A stretch of DNA of 64,000 nt from Symsagittifera roscoffensis (taxonomy: Eukaryota; Xenacoelomorpha; Acoela; Convolutidae): NCBI RefSeq assembly GCF_963678635.1, contig NC_087062.1:10586670-10650669 (forward strand), given 5' to 3'. The notes beneath the pieces were generated by a model. That model was not told the origin of the DNA. It saw nothing but the letters and a program-made list of their open reading frames with translations, and made no database searches. Each line of letters starts with the position of its first letter. Position 1 is the first letter of the stretch. The translations under genes and the position numbers were made by a program. This document shows positions 45,411 to 58,367 of the stretch, piece by piece.

Positions 45411-45663
45411 ACAGTGTGTTAATAACGGAGTGCAGCCAGTGTTTAGACAACCGCGTATTCATACTCGTCAGTATTTAGACAAATACTGTATGAACCAATC
45501 AGAATCGAGAAAAGACATAAAAAATCCAAAATAAACAATAATTATTTATTAATTTCTTCTTTGTCTCGATTCTGATTGGTTGAAACAGTATTTGTCTAAA
45601 TACTGACCAGTTTGAATACGCGGTTGTCTAAATACTGCTATGTAACCGTTAATAACAGTGTTA
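45411..45663. mobile_element. Foldback MITE of about 250 bp
   Basis: The left arm (ttaataacgg ... tttagacaaccgcg ... cagtatttagacaaatactg ... ccaatcagaatcgaga) is mirrored by the right arm (tctcgattctgattgg ... cagtatttgtctaaatactg ... cgcggttgtctaaatactg ... ccgttaataac), with an AT-rich loop near 45530. The whole segment can fold on itself. There is no coding capacity. Confidence 0.85.
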
Positions 45664-45763
45664 AAATTTTTCTAAACTTATATGCTATTGCTAGCTAAAA
45701 ATCATAATACTAGCCTAGTATTACGATTTTCATCCAGCAATAGCATAAGTTTAGAAAATTTTT
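45664..45763. repeat. Second foldback of about 100 bp directly abutting the MITE
   Basis: The arm aaaatttttctaaacttata..gctattgct at 45662 and its mirror agcaatagcataagtttaga..aattttt ending 45763 meet at atactag/cctagtat. The near-perfect long hairpin has almost no loop. Confidence 0.85.
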
Positions 45764-47316
45764 GACCAGAAATCAGGTTATAAATTCCAGAGTATTCTCA
45801 AAAAATTCATTTCATTTAAAGTTTTCATAAAAAATTTCTGGATAAATTTCAAAATTGATAATACGTGTATCTTGTATGAAATAAAATTAAACACGGTACG
45901 GGATATCATCCACTCGTATTTCTCTGAAACACGTAGAAAAAAATGGATAAATTTCAATCGGCCTGAAATGATTAGTCGACATAATTCATGTTAAAATAAC
46001 ACACTTTCTGTGAATGATGCGACCTGCGGCTGCAATTGTTTTTACGGTCTAGTTCAAAATAGACAAATTTTGATCACTTTATCAGTGTTGCTATGAAGTA
46101 GTATGTCGCCATGGATGCTTACAACGATTGAATTGTTTTTGGTTCCACTCATTGTCTGTTTCACTGTAGACAGATTATCTCATCACTCTTGAACTAGTGA
46201 AAAGTTGTGATAAATTGAAATTGCAAGAAAATTAATTTTGTTTTGCTGGTGTCTTTAATTTCAAATAGCGGCGTTTTTTCATGGAAAAACAATTTTCGGC
46301 TCTTTTTCCGATCCCCCCCATCCCCACCTCACTCATATATGCTTGTTATGGCCTAATTAGTCTGCATGTCAATTCTCACGACAATCGGACAAAGTGAACA
46401 GTATTTTCAAATACAAAAATTTTCAGGTGGGGGGAAAAGGAAAAAGAGCCCAATTTTCTTACATTGTACCATTTCGGGTTTACCGTTTTCGGGTTAACAT
46501 TTTGATTAACTGAATCAGTTGAATCTTTTGGTATCTTGGCTCATAATGAAATCAAACTTTTAATCGTTTCCGTCACAATTAGTCTGGAGACAATGAATAC
46601 GCCTGGGACGGCATTACACGTTTGAATCTGACTAGGACCTGTTTTTTTTAACCGTGAAACTCTTCGTTTCAAAAAATTATCGGTTCGTTATTTGTCTGCT
46701 TATGTTTATGTTTTTTTCGGCTTAAGTGTCATATCGTGGATTTTTTTGCTGAATATAGTTTTCATTGTAGATTCTTTTTGTGTTTTCGTTTTCGTCCGCA
46801 ATTTTTATTTCTACTACCCTGGATTTCGTGTAATTTCCATTTTTGATTTTTCTAGCGCAAAAAATTTTTCGGCCTAATGATTTTGGCTTATATATTTTTT
46901 GGCTCATTCTCCTTTTTTGGATCATTCGAGGGTACCATTAATTTGTATTTTTCCTCTGGATTGCAGAAAACGTTTAAAATGTGAGAATAGAATTTATAGT
47001 ATAAACTTTTCATGACAACAAATTTTTTTGCTGAAAAACTGTTCTTGACTTTTTATTCAATGCCGTCAATTTTTTTCAGCAAATAGAACTTTATTACAGA
47101 CAATAATTTCAACTTTTCTGTTTCTGTTTTCTTCGAAATTTGTTCTGTTTCTCTTTGTTTAATATTCAGTTCAAAATTTATCTTTGATTTGTCATAGTTT
47201 TGCAGAAAAACAAGCTATGTCAACGGTTTATGAGGCAAAAAACAACTGATTATAGTGGATTTTTGTGGAACAAAAATGATTTTTATGGATGTTTTAGATG
47301 TGAGTAAAATCGATTA
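45764..47316. other. Sequence up to the assembly gap
   Basis: No gene is recognised. From about 46740 to 47110 it resembles, at low identity, the 506-bp unit at 28551-29560 (ttttagacgttttt / cagacaataatt blocks). Confidence 0.4.
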
Positions 47317-47516
47317 NNNNNNNNNNNNNNNNNNNNNNNNNNNNNNNNNNNNNNNNNNNNNNNNNNNNNNNNNNNNNNNNNNNNNNNNNNNNNNNNNNNN
47401 NNNNNNNNNNNNNNNNNNNNNNNNNNNNNNNNNNNNNNNNNNNNNNNNNNNNNNNNNNNNNNNNNNNNNNNNNNNNNNNNNNNNNNNNNNNNNNNNNNNN
47501 NNNNNNNNNNNNNNNN
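47317..47516. other. Assembly gap, 200 N
   Basis: Exactly 200 undetermined bases. The round number suggests a scaffolding placeholder rather than a sized gap. Copy 2 of the 13-kb segment begins with the first base after it. Confidence 0.95.
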
Positions 47517-50500
47517 AGAACGGAGACCAAAAAGTTGTTTTAAGAAAACATCCACACGTGGAGGGGTCAAAAATAGAGCTTGAAGTTAAAATCATAATGA
47601 CCAGGTACAATTTCAAAATAATCAGAAGTGTGACCTACGAAAAGTTTTGACCGTTAATTCCTAGTCAGGATCAAAATGAGACACACTGGAAAAGCGACTA
47701 GCTAACTGGAAAAGCGACTAGCTAACTGGAAAAGCAACTAGATTAGAACTAGGCACCGAGGATGATGATAAAGTTCGGGACTTATTTGTCACAAGAATGC
47801 GGAACGCAACACTTCAGGACACATTGAGATCGAAAACACTCACACACGATGAGTTAATGAAAAGTGCCATAAAGTTGAAACAAAAACAAACTAACGCCAA
47901 CATTTGCTTTTCAGAAAACAAACTCGGCGTTCACTTCACGGAGGAAAAAAATCAAGCCAATTAAAAACGAAAATGGCAAAAAGGTACTCGAATGGATGAA
48001 ACAAAAGACAATACGGCTCTTTTCCAGTTCCCCCCCCCCTTTGTTAAATTACAAAAAGAGATGTTCAAAAATTGTTCACACGGCAATTTTCATGTTAGAA
48101 ATGTTGTGAAAATTTGTTCAGCTGTTCACGCTGACACGTTTTAATGCAGTTTATAACATTAAAAATCATTTTAAAAAGACTTTCATGTAATGAATTTCAG
48201 AAAAAATGAAGGGGGGGGGGAAACTGGAAAAGAGCCGACAATACAAACATTACTCAAATAAGAAATACAGCATTTATAGAAATTCAAGAAACACGACTTT
48301 GGAAAAAAAACGATGTAAAATGTTGTCCTGTGATGAAGAAAACATGCGAAAAATGCAGTAGATTTTATCATTGATTAAAATGTGCAGACCTCAGAGAGTA
48401 GATGAGATAAATGCAGATTCGGACAAATCAGAGGAGGAATGCAATCGGATCATAGAAGACCTTAAAAGTTGTGTTGAATTCAAGAACCCCACAATTTATT
48501 TCAAGGGCGTTGAGAACAAATTTACGCTCAGTAGACTGTGAAGTAAGGGTAGCAAATATTTTGATAACAAAAAAGCGGACTTTATGATAACAAAAGATGC
48601 ATAATGGGACTGGACCTACAGGGTCAAGTGGATATTTCAACTACACAAGTCCGGTTCCAAGAGAGTTGTCCAAGTTTGACTTGCTACTGTGCGAGCAGTC
48701 GAAAGGTTCGGAAGATAAATTTTTCATACAAATAAACAACTATTCGCTTGTCAGGATAGATCAAAAAGTCAGATAGTGACCTCAAACTTTAATTATTCCT
48801 TTTGACCATTAAAGAAAATAATAGGAGAGTTAGAGTTTCATCAAAATCAGGATAAAATTCAGACAGAAAAAAAATTGTTATCGAAGGGTCTCATTGAACA
48901 ATTTGACAAGTGCACGAGCAGTTTTTTCACGAGCAGTTTTTTCAGATTGCTACTTAGAGAAAAAAGCCAATTAGAGAAGAATCCCAAACTCATAAATAGA
49001 AATCTAATGATGAACAAGTATGCGATATCTGAATTCTTTGATGACTTGAGTCAAATTATTACTGAACCAAAACCGGATTTTTTCTACTACATGAGAAAAA
49101 GCTTGTAGTCAGCTGAAACTGGCTGCAGATATGGCAAAACATAGCTGTTTCAATCTGAACTGAAGCCGGTCGAGAAATCTAAAACAACTCGGGTCATTTC
49201 TGGGAAGTATTAATCTCCTGTCTACGTTGAATTCTAATTCAGTGAGTCTTACCAAAAATCCCAGACTCCCTTGAATCATTAAAAAAAGAAACTAAAGACC
49301 TGAAATTACCGGGAAAAAAATTGAATGGGTGATGAACACACATGCGATTTTGAAAAGATTAAGGTGGCGGCAGCAAGCGTCTCCAAAGTGAACTATTATG
49401 ACTCGAAATATGATACTAAAATCAAACGAGATGCTAGCCATTTTGGGCTAGGAGCTACTTTAGAACGAAAACGGATATGATGAACTGGGTACCTAAACTC
49501 CTAACAAAAAAGTTCAACGAGATGATTAGAACTACTTGCGGTTGTTTGGGCAGTAGATAGCTATAAACAAAACCTATTGGGCAAGGAGTTCGTCAGAGCA
49601 ACGGATCACACAGAACTTACTTCGGCTCTAGATATGAAAAATTCGGCGTTAGAGCTCATGAAGCAATTCACAAAACGGTAGGCTGCATAATCAGTAGGCT
49701 AAAAGACCCAAATTTGCTCAACCGGAACTAAAACGGGCTACAAAGGTCCATTCAGATGCGGTGTTGAAGCCAAAGTCACAACTGCCGGTCGAAAAGCCCC
49801 AAACCAATGGGATCCAATATAACAAGACCCGATTCAATTGATAGAAATAGACTTGACAATAACATAAGAATTCAAAAAAGAATCACAAAAAATCAGCCTA
49901 ATCGGACCAGAAAAAATCGCTTGCGACTTCCTAAAAATCTCGGGGAAGAGGGGGTATCCAATCATTGAAGATTGTTTGCCTAGAGCCTTTTAACCCATCC
50001 AATATCAAAAAATGCTTGGATTGACCGTTTTAGATGAAATGAGTAAGAAGAGGATAAGCTAGGGTTTCAGTTGATGAGACCGTATATGAACTCGCTCTGG
50101 AACCAGATAGCAGTAGCGGACGATTGCAGCTCAGTGAATAATTTTCTGGCAGTCCCGGTTCAACTGCAACCAGCGGTATCAAAAACAAACCACGGAGGGA
50201 ACTCAGAGGTCATAAATCAGTGTTGAGAATGTCGAAAAATTTGTAGTGGTCACACCTGCATGAAGACATTAGAAATCTGACAAAAAAATTGTCTGGAGGA
50301 GAACGCTAAAAAAAAGCATAGACACCGTAAGACAGCGAGTTTCTAATCCCAAAAAACAACATCAAACATCTGTCGCTGCTCACGCAGCCTGGTCAAGAAC
50401 TTCAACTAGATTATGTTTGTGCCTTAGAAAATCACAAAGGGAAGAAAATGCACTCAAAATTTTCGTTAGTGAAAGTTACTAAATCAACTAGCGGTAAGGC

Positions 50501-52064
50501 GACAGTGAGTTTCCTGAGAACATATATCGATACACATTGAGCACCAGAATCGATGAAATCGGACCAATTCGCGGTGCCTAAGGGGAAAGTATGAAAAAAA
50601 ATTTTATCCGAACAAAATATCGATCAAAATTTTTGTCCAGTGGCCAATCATTGAGGATGCCGTCTAGTTGAACGTACGATACAAGCAATTAGGCGAATAT
50701 TGGGAGCAATGTTACACAAAGAAATTAAAAACTCATCGCATTTATTCGCACTCTCCGATGGATTAAATATAAAACAGTACATATATCGCCTTTCCAAACA
50801 AACTTTGAAAGATTGTCAAAAAATATTATAAAGAATATTGGGACAAGCTTGTAGTTAACTTTGTTCGGCTAGACAAAGAACACCTGAAAAGATCCGGCCC
50901 TGACTGCTTCACATTTGAAGCCGAGAATTGACCAGTCAAAAGAGAATGTGAAGACAGTCAGAAAAAAAAACGTTGAGTAGAGACACAAGCCCAAAGTTTA
51001 AACAGTAATAACAAAGAGCAGTAACAACAAACAGTAAGAAAAAAAGATATGATGAAAATTTCGAATAAAAAGCTCGAAGCAAACGCCAATTGAAAAGAGG
51101 AGAGGCGTGATGTGGCGATAAAGGACGTAAGAAGAAGTATCGATATGACCGGTTAAGCAAATCCGGAGCTGAAAGGAGATGTAATGTACTCGTGGGAGAA
51201 GGGATTCCTCGAAGAAAAGAAAGAGGAACCATGGAAATCATCAAAAAGATTACTGCTTAGGAAGGATGAGAACAGAAAGAGCGGGAAGCCACTCCTTAAC
51301 TCGCTCGAAGATGGGTCGAATCGAAGACAAACGCGAGCATCAAAACGTCTGAGGGACATTCTACAGAAAAAGAGACTTAGCCGTAAAATGAAACAAGCTA
51401 CGAAAGATTGTCAAAACAACGTTGTCTGAACAAATATTCAGTCGGTTTCCTGAAACAGGATGTTTCGCAGTCTGAATGGGAAGACCTGGCCGATCAAGTG
51501 CTAACTAGGGGAACCAGAAAGTGGCAGAAGATTTAAGGAGAAAAAAAACATCAACGGGCGTGCGAAAAAGGCGACGACAAGTTCGACCAACCAACGAGAG
51601 CTTCAGACGATTCAAGCATGGAGAATAGTGGGAATCGTCGGAGAACTTCTCGCCAACCGAAAAACTAGGAGCTGATACAGTTCGAGACTCGATTAAACAT
51701 TCAGTCAAGGAAGTCCAGGCCGAAGAACTGAAGGGGGTTGGACTCGTTTAAGCTACGTTAAAATTCTAGTGAGGGAAAAGGGCCTACACCAAAACTCGTT
51801 CGGACCTTCAGATGGAAACCCGCTTGGACACAAGAACGACATCTATTTCGTACGAAGTTTAGATATGTTACTTTCGACCCAGGAGTAGCATGGAAACCAT
51901 GTTGGAGGACTGAGCAGGAGGAAGACTAGATAAGAAACAAAAAAAGAAAATGGCCAGGATCAGAAATCAAAACTTTGCGATTGACCCTTAAACTGAGTGA
52001 AAAACTTCTTTTGTTATTCTAAAAATTATTTAATTAGCAGTAAAATGTTTTCTTTAAAAAGTAA
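47517..52064 (+). mobile_element. Decayed Ty3/gypsy internal region, copy 2
   Basis: gag capsid remnant near 47650-47890 (DDDKVRDLFVTRMRN), including a local 20-bp triplication (actggaaaagcgactagcta, 47686-47741). The zinc knuckle CEKC with H and C follows near 48340-48380, broken by one stop. An RNase H remnant lies near 49400-49670, with the aspartate in KRDASHFGLGATLE at 49425-49460 and a WVP motif after it. Pre-integrase and integrase remnants lie near 50100-50400, and basic 3' stretches near 50880-51750. The 5' LTR is lost to the assembly gap. Identity with copy 1 is only about 75 percent by eye. Confidence 0.7.
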
Positions 52065-52290
52065 TGTGATTCTGAGGTAACAGTAACCTTGAAGATTTAA
52101 TGTTATGTAATTATGACATATTATTTTTGTGTCATGGTCACAATAAATCTTATTATTTATGCAGCTGAAAGACTCAGTCTGCGTTTCTATACAGCTATAC
52201 GAATACTCTGATAACAATAGAGACAAAATTTAGAGATTAACTAGCCTATTTATTAATATTACTTGTTTACACATCCGAAAGTTTCCCAGG
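52065..52290 (+). mobile_element. 3' LTR of gypsy copy 2
   Basis: Starts tgtgattctgaggtaac and runs through gaagatttaatgttatgtaa and tttatgcagctgaaagact to about cccagg, collinear with the 5' LTR of copy 1 (21790-22028). It is more complete than the 3' LTR of copy 1. Confidence 0.65.
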
Positions 52291-52671
52291 CTTGCGGCCT
52301 TGAATCGCAAAAAAAGAGCTTTGCTCAACGAAATAACTCAGTCTGGAGTGTAGGGAAATATGAGACCAGACTGTTTTTAGACAGGCTGGATAGCTTTTCA
52401 TAGATATTCTCTTCGAATCGCACAAACCACAAAAAAAGGTTATCACAAATTGAATTGATTGAATCGAGCTCTAACAGCTAATAAAGTTATAAAGTTGTAC
52501 AATTGAATTTTAAAGGTAATCTTCAACTATATTTATTTCTCTTTTGTTTTTTTTCTAATGCAGGTTTTTTCCCTGCTTTTTTTCATAGCTTCCCACAGCA
52601 ATTTACTTCATTTCATTTCAATAAAACCAATTTTATTCAATAAATAAAGCGAAAGAAGTACCATTTTTTAG
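52291..52671. other. Intron end before the second last exon
   Basis: Most of this stretch is deleted in copy 1; it shows what the intron looked like between LTR and exon. The final 60 bases, with caataaaaccaatttt and the acceptor ccatttttttag, match copy 1. Confidence 0.5.
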
Positions 52672-53154
52672 GCAAGTGAGAGAAATCAAGTGCACAAATG
52701 GGAGGACCTCAGAGCGGCCGAGCTCCTCCGGAAACAAGCGAAAGAACAAGAGGAGAATATCTCGAACAAGGTGACACGAATAGAAAAACGACTCGGAAAA
52801 CTGTCCAAGACCAGCCAGAACGTTCAGAACTCCTTGTGCAAAATGGGTGTGTTGCAGAAAAAATCGAGCGCCGATGAGAGTTTTGATTCCGGGTCAAAAC
52901 TAAAGCCGGTGTCGGAAGCAGCCGAAAGACCCAATACAAAGCAGTTGGAGTCTGATTTGGCTTCTATCAAAACAACACTGGCTAGACTGGAAAGTTTGAT
53001 GAACCAGAGTATTAAACAGGCATCGGCCTCAAGAAGCGAGACTTGGTCTGGTGGATTCCAGGTCCAAAGTAAAGCAGTTGTCGAAAGCAGCCAAAAGTCC
53101 GAATTCAAATCAGTTGGAGTCAATTTTGGCTTCATTCCAAACAACAATGACTAG
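52672..53154 (+). CDS. Second copy of the TRPM C-terminal coiled-coil exon
   Basis: It follows the acceptor ccattttttag in phase 0 and encodes ASERNQVHKWEDLRAAELLR and the same coiled coil (EENISNKVTRIEKRLGKLSK), ending GFIP-NND with the stop at 53152. It is two codons shorter than the 27532-28020 exon but unbroken, and amino-acid changes concentrate in the tail after the coil. The 175-bp tandem duplication with shifted frame is present here too. It could be an alternative terminal exon of the same channel, the last exon of a second TRPM gene whose other exons are not assembled here, or the other haplotype. No exon equivalent to 21619-21740 is visible upstream of it. Confidence 0.7.
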   Translation, partial: ASERNQVHKWEDLRAAELLRKQAKEQEENISNKVTRIEKRLGKLSKTSQNVQNSLCKMGVLQKKSSADESFDSGSKLKPVSEAAERPNTKQLESDLASIKTTLARLESLMNQSIKQASASRSETWSGGFQVQSKAVVESSQKSEFKSVGVNFGFIPNNND

Positions 53155-56100
53155 GCAGTTTGATGAAACAAACAACACTGCCTTGACTGGAAAGTTTGAT
53201 GAACCAGAGTATTAAACAGACACCGGCCTCAAGAAGCTAGACTCGGCTTGGGCCCAAACAGAACTAACAAATAACCCTTCATGGCACACCCTACTACTTC
53301 ATATTTTCACTTAAGCTGATGAACAAATTCTTATCTAAATTTTTCTGATAGAATTAGAATATCAATTTGAACTTCATGCACAGAGCATAGCCAATTCCCA
53401 ATATACAGAGAAAGCCATTTCCACGTTCTGTAAGATACCAGAAGGAAATTTCATTTGTTTTCCATGATTTTATTGATCTCGGGAAAACAATATTGTTTCC
53501 GCTTCGCTTCGTAAATTTTGTTCATTGTAATTTTAATTTTGCCGACAATCCCTATTTGATAAAAACGGGTATTATGAAAAAGTACGGGTTTTATACATAA
53601 GTTTTTTTGAGACGCTTTGGAAAATAATTATTTTTGCAAAAAGTTCCCTTAGACCAATTTTCGAAAAAATAGTACCCATAGAAATTCTGCCTAATTTTTC
53701 CCGTGTCTGCATACTCTTTTGGTCTTTTTTTGCTTTCTCGTTTTGTTTACAGCCTTCGAAAAGGTCTGTGAGGGGATTATTTGACCAGTTTTTGATTTTT
53801 TTTTCGTTTTCTCAAAAACTAAGCTTCCAAATTTGAGATTTTTGTTTCCATGAAGAATGCGAATAACAACCGCTCCCCTCCATATGCGTTTAAATCCGAT
53901 TTTTGTACACGTAAATTATGGCCCCCAGAATATTCAAATTTTTGAATTTTTTGACCGTTTCTTGAATCTTTTTGAAATTGACTAAAAATTACCCTATCAA
54001 TTCGCAATTGAAAATTTCAATAAAAAAAAGCGGCTGCGAAAGATTTTCCGGCGCAAGCAGCTACTCCTTAATTTTTTGTAAGAGAAAGGTTAGGTCTTCG
54101 GGAAAATTTCAAAATTTCAAAAATTTGCAGTTTTATCATTTTTAAGTAGAGAAACAACTAAGGTTCTTGGTAAAAAGTCAAATCTTTGAAACTACGCATT
54201 TTTTCCAGCATCACTGTAACATTCTAACACATTCAAAAAATAATAAATATATGAGCTCTAGGCGTCTTTCATTGAGACATACGAAAATTTTGTTTCACCT
54301 GGTTATTTCACTTGTTTTTTTTCGATTTTCGCTCGTTTTTGATTGTGTTGTTTTGTTTGATTGTGCTTCGAATATCTGGGAATTACTCCAGCGTTTTTAC
54401 TAGCTTTGAGTACGTATATTTTTCTGTTTTTTTTTTTCGTTTTAGTGACTAATATGGAGTTAAATTACAAAAAGCTGACGTTTTATGCTTCATTCTGGAT
54501 AGCACAATATGCTAAAATTTTTAGAATAAAGTTTATAGTTCATGAAAAAATATATATTTCCGGTTTCACGGAAACGTATTTCTATTTTGTCGGCTCATTT
54601 GTCGCTTTTGTTTATTTTTGAAGTTTCATTAGTTGCCGTCATGTGTGCTTCTGGACGTTTCTGCTCCAAAAAGAACATAATTCCAGACAACAATTTGATT
54701 TTTACACGTGCGAAAAGCAAGGGTTTTTCAACCGGGTACTTGACTTTTTTCCATAACTAACTTTGTTCGGAGAATAGTCAAATAGTAACCAATATCAACT
54801 GTTCAATCAACTGTTCGAAAACAGAGTACCCATAGAAATTCTGCCTACTTTTTCCCGTGCCTGCATATCATTCTTACTAAGGCGTTAGAATGGTCAGTGT
54901 ATTGGTAGCATATATCGCTTGAAAGCAAATTAAAAATTCTATTAAACTAATTTTTTCGATGCCACAAATGTTGGGATTAATTTTGGTGCTGGAGGTCGTT
55001 CGGCTTCAATTAAACCGGCTTATTTTCCCGAATTTTTTTCTTTTACTTCTTGATATATGATTACACTATCCAACTTGCGAGCGTACTGTGTTTGTAAAAT
55101 TTTTTTTTCCAACCTAACAACCTAACGCGCAATTAAAGTGTTCATGAAAAGTGTTCACTTATTTGGTGGCACTTTTGCCATAACCACGGAAGTAGCATTG
55201 GAAATTTTATAGCGTCTGTTTTTTGCTTTGATTGTGGCAAGTGTTTGTGATTTATTGAACGTTTATGGCTGAGGGGTTAATGCGCGAGACTCTCAACCTC
55301 AAATTTTACTAATTCCAAAATTTTACTAATTCGAGGCATATTTTTTTTCCCAGACCACTTTATTGAGCTGCTTTTTGTCGTTTTGTTACTACTGTTTGCA
55401 ATGCGTTTTTTTAAAGAACCATATATTTTAATTCTTTGATTTTGCATAGTTTTAATGTTTTAGAACAAAATAGCAATCTCAGTTTTTGATCTTTGATTTT
55501 GCGAATTTTTGGTCATTTTTCAAATCAATCAAAAATTGATTTCTAGATTTCAAATTTTTATGAAACATTTTGTAAGAACTTCTATTACTTTAAATTTCGG
55601 TTTGCTAATTTTTATACGTTGATTTATCTTTTTATACGCTTATTTGTTCTTGTTTCTTAAAAATACATGCAGATAAATTTGTGTCACATGCTTTTTTTTC
55701 AGAAAGTTTTGATTTTCGGCTTCTTTTTCATCTCTGTGAGATTTACAAAAGGTTTCATTAGATGTTTTATAAGCAATCTATTGCAGCGCAGCCAAGGTAG
55801 CTGAAGGTGGGTTAAAATTATTTGCTAGCAGCTTTTATAAATTCCTGTTTAAAAAAATCTTGCGGAACAGAAATTGAAATTGTTCGCATCTTTTTCCTTC
55901 ATTTTTCTGCATCATCTTTCTGCACCGCAACTGATGCGAAGGTTGTCTTTGCCTCTGCATCAACATTTCAATTTCAGTTTGTATGCCAGGTTTGTTGATA
56001 TGAAAAGATTTTCAATAGGCTGTACAAAACACGTTCAACTTGAAATACTGCAAAAAATTCTCATTATCTGCACTCGAAAGTAAAACATCGTTGATTTGAT

Positions 56101-58139
56101 TAAGTTTCGGCCTCAAAATCGTTTATGTAGAAAAAAACAAAAAGAATTATTGTAAGCATAAGGAAAATTCGAAAAGAACAGAACACATCAAGGGTTTCTT
56201 TTGGGTTTTAAGGCCTTTGAGAGAAGCCCTGAAAACCTTGAAGGTAAGTGACTGAAGCGCTGGCGCATGAACATGCAATTAGTTTTAAGAAAATATACCC
56301 AAAATTTTTTTGGTTTAAAGTAAATAAAAAATTTTCATCTTAGAACGAAAAACTTTATATTAATTATCTAAAAAAAAACTTAGTGTAGTCACATCAAAAT
56401 GATCTTTTTGATACTTATTTGCAGGTTAAGCAAATACGTACCTTTATTTGGTCGAGCGCACGAAAAAGGTAAAGTTTGAGAATCCAAGTTAAAAAATTTT
56501 TAGATTATGATCGTTTCATTAAAAGTCTCCTTCAGCAACAGGTCAAAGACTAAATCAAAGGTAGTATTGATATTAAATTTCACCAGCAATTCCTAAACAC
56601 TGTTATATCGACTCTTAAATAGGATTGTTTTGGCAATTGGTTCAACTTAAGGTTTCTCTGAATTTTCGATTTCGCAAAGAAACCATGGGCCAAACTGTTA
56701 TCAATAATGAAGAGTTTGGTTATACTGAATCGTATCTAACTGCTGGCCAAAATATCTTCCCCTCATTTTTGCGAAAACAGTCTTTAAAGTAGAAACCAAT
56801 TGATCTTCGAGAAAACTGATCGGTCTCTCTGAATATCATCTTTGATTTTGCTTCTATTCCGGCAAAAAAGTCAACATGTGTCTTCTATTTTACTTATTGT
56901 CCACTAATACTCTAATACTTGTCCACTAATTAGTTATTTGAAATTCTCGCCCATTGACAGTTTTGTTCAAGTACAAGTTGAATTTGACCTGTGATCTTTT
57001 CTTTCGAAAATGCTTCTAGACTTTTCGAAAAATTAGTTGTTTTTTTTTGTTTCTGCACCTGTTAATAACAAACAAAAGGAGACTAGAAAAATTTCTGTGG
57101 GGTTCTAGAAATTTTCTAGAAAACTAGAAAATTTCTGTGGGGTTTTATGGAAGCTCTATATAGATATACAGCGTCAAAATGGCAGTAATTGGTAAGCTGC
57201 GACGAAGAACGGACAGCTCCTTTAAAAAAAATTTAAAAAAAAACATAACCGCCGCAAATTATGACCTTCAAGTAAGAGCCGTACTTTCGTGCTCAGCTGA
57301 TATATTTTTGTCTTGAATGATTTTGAAATTAATGAAACAAAAATTTTACTGCGGTATCATTTTCAGTTTTCACATTCTGTGATATGAACAATAATCGTAA
57401 TATGTTATGATAAATAGAATGGAGGGGTTTATTGGTCAACAATGCAGGCACGACGATATCTTCTATGATCTAATGCATCTCTCTTTAAATCAGTAGCTTT
57501 CAGCATAGCATGTACACATGAGCATTTGTTTTTAAATTTGTTTGTCGAATAAATTTGTTTGTCGACTTGTCTGGCAGATAAGATTCAATATTTTGCAATT
57601 CATTTTTTTTTTTGAAAATAGGTTAATTCCAAACGTTTATTGCAAACAATGAGCCAGCTATTTGAACTATAATTACCTGGATCTGTACTTTTCCATGATT
57701 TGAAAACTGAAGGAACCCTAACAATTTTTTGGACTATCAGGAAAGAAAACCACTGCAAACACACTTATTGGTAAATTTAGACAGAAATGTGTATAATACT
57801 AGTGCAGATATTTTGTTTAATTGGTATTGATACCCTAAAGGTTTTCCGTGTTTTTGTTTTCAAACCTGTAATTACCACTAATATTTTGTCCGACAAATAT
57901 GATGGCGAAAATTGAGTTTTCACAACCGTTTTGATTGCTTTGATTGATCAAATTTTTCTATTTCAGCACCAAATTTCCCTCAACTTTTCATTACAATTTT
58001 GTTCTGCACATCAAGATCAATATTTTGTTTTTTCCTAATTATTTGTCGCAGAGTACATTAAAATTGCTGATGTTGCTTCAACTTAGACTATGTTTGGTTT
58101 TTGAATCGGACAAGTTTTTCGGAAAATTCATTTAAATAT
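53155..58139. other. 3' flank in copy 2, no gene recognised
   Basis: It aligns with 28021-33072. Differences include single rather than double 506-bp unit, absence of the 96-bp hairpin (insertion point near 56215), and a short local duplication near 57095-57150 (actagaaaatttctgtgggg). Confidence 0.5.
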
Positions 58140-58367
58140 AACACGACTGCTCGTATCAAGGCGAAACCCTGAATGTCTTGACTGCCTCTTAAGGTCTATG
58201 GAGCAGTAATAACATGAGAAAATCAATTGTAAAAACTAAAATTGGGTTTTTTTGTGAAAAAAAAATTTATTTTGTTACATTTAATTTTTTTATGTTAATA
58301 CTGCTCCATATACCTTAAAAGGCACTCGGAACATTCAGGGCTTTGTCCTGATTCGAACAGTCTTGTT
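58140..58367. mobile_element. Palindromic MITE, copy 2
   Basis: The counterpart of 33073-33304, with ends acacgactgctcgtatc and gattcgaacagtcttgtt. The inverted repeats are slightly more decayed than in copy 1. Confidence 0.8.

Noticed and set aside
46692-46877. 61-codon hydrophobic frame
   Set aside because: Phenylalanine/valine-rich translation of T-rich DNA; the region is a diverged copy of a non-coding repeat.
47255-47650. Open frames running through the N gap
   Set aside because: They exist only because N codons are not stops.
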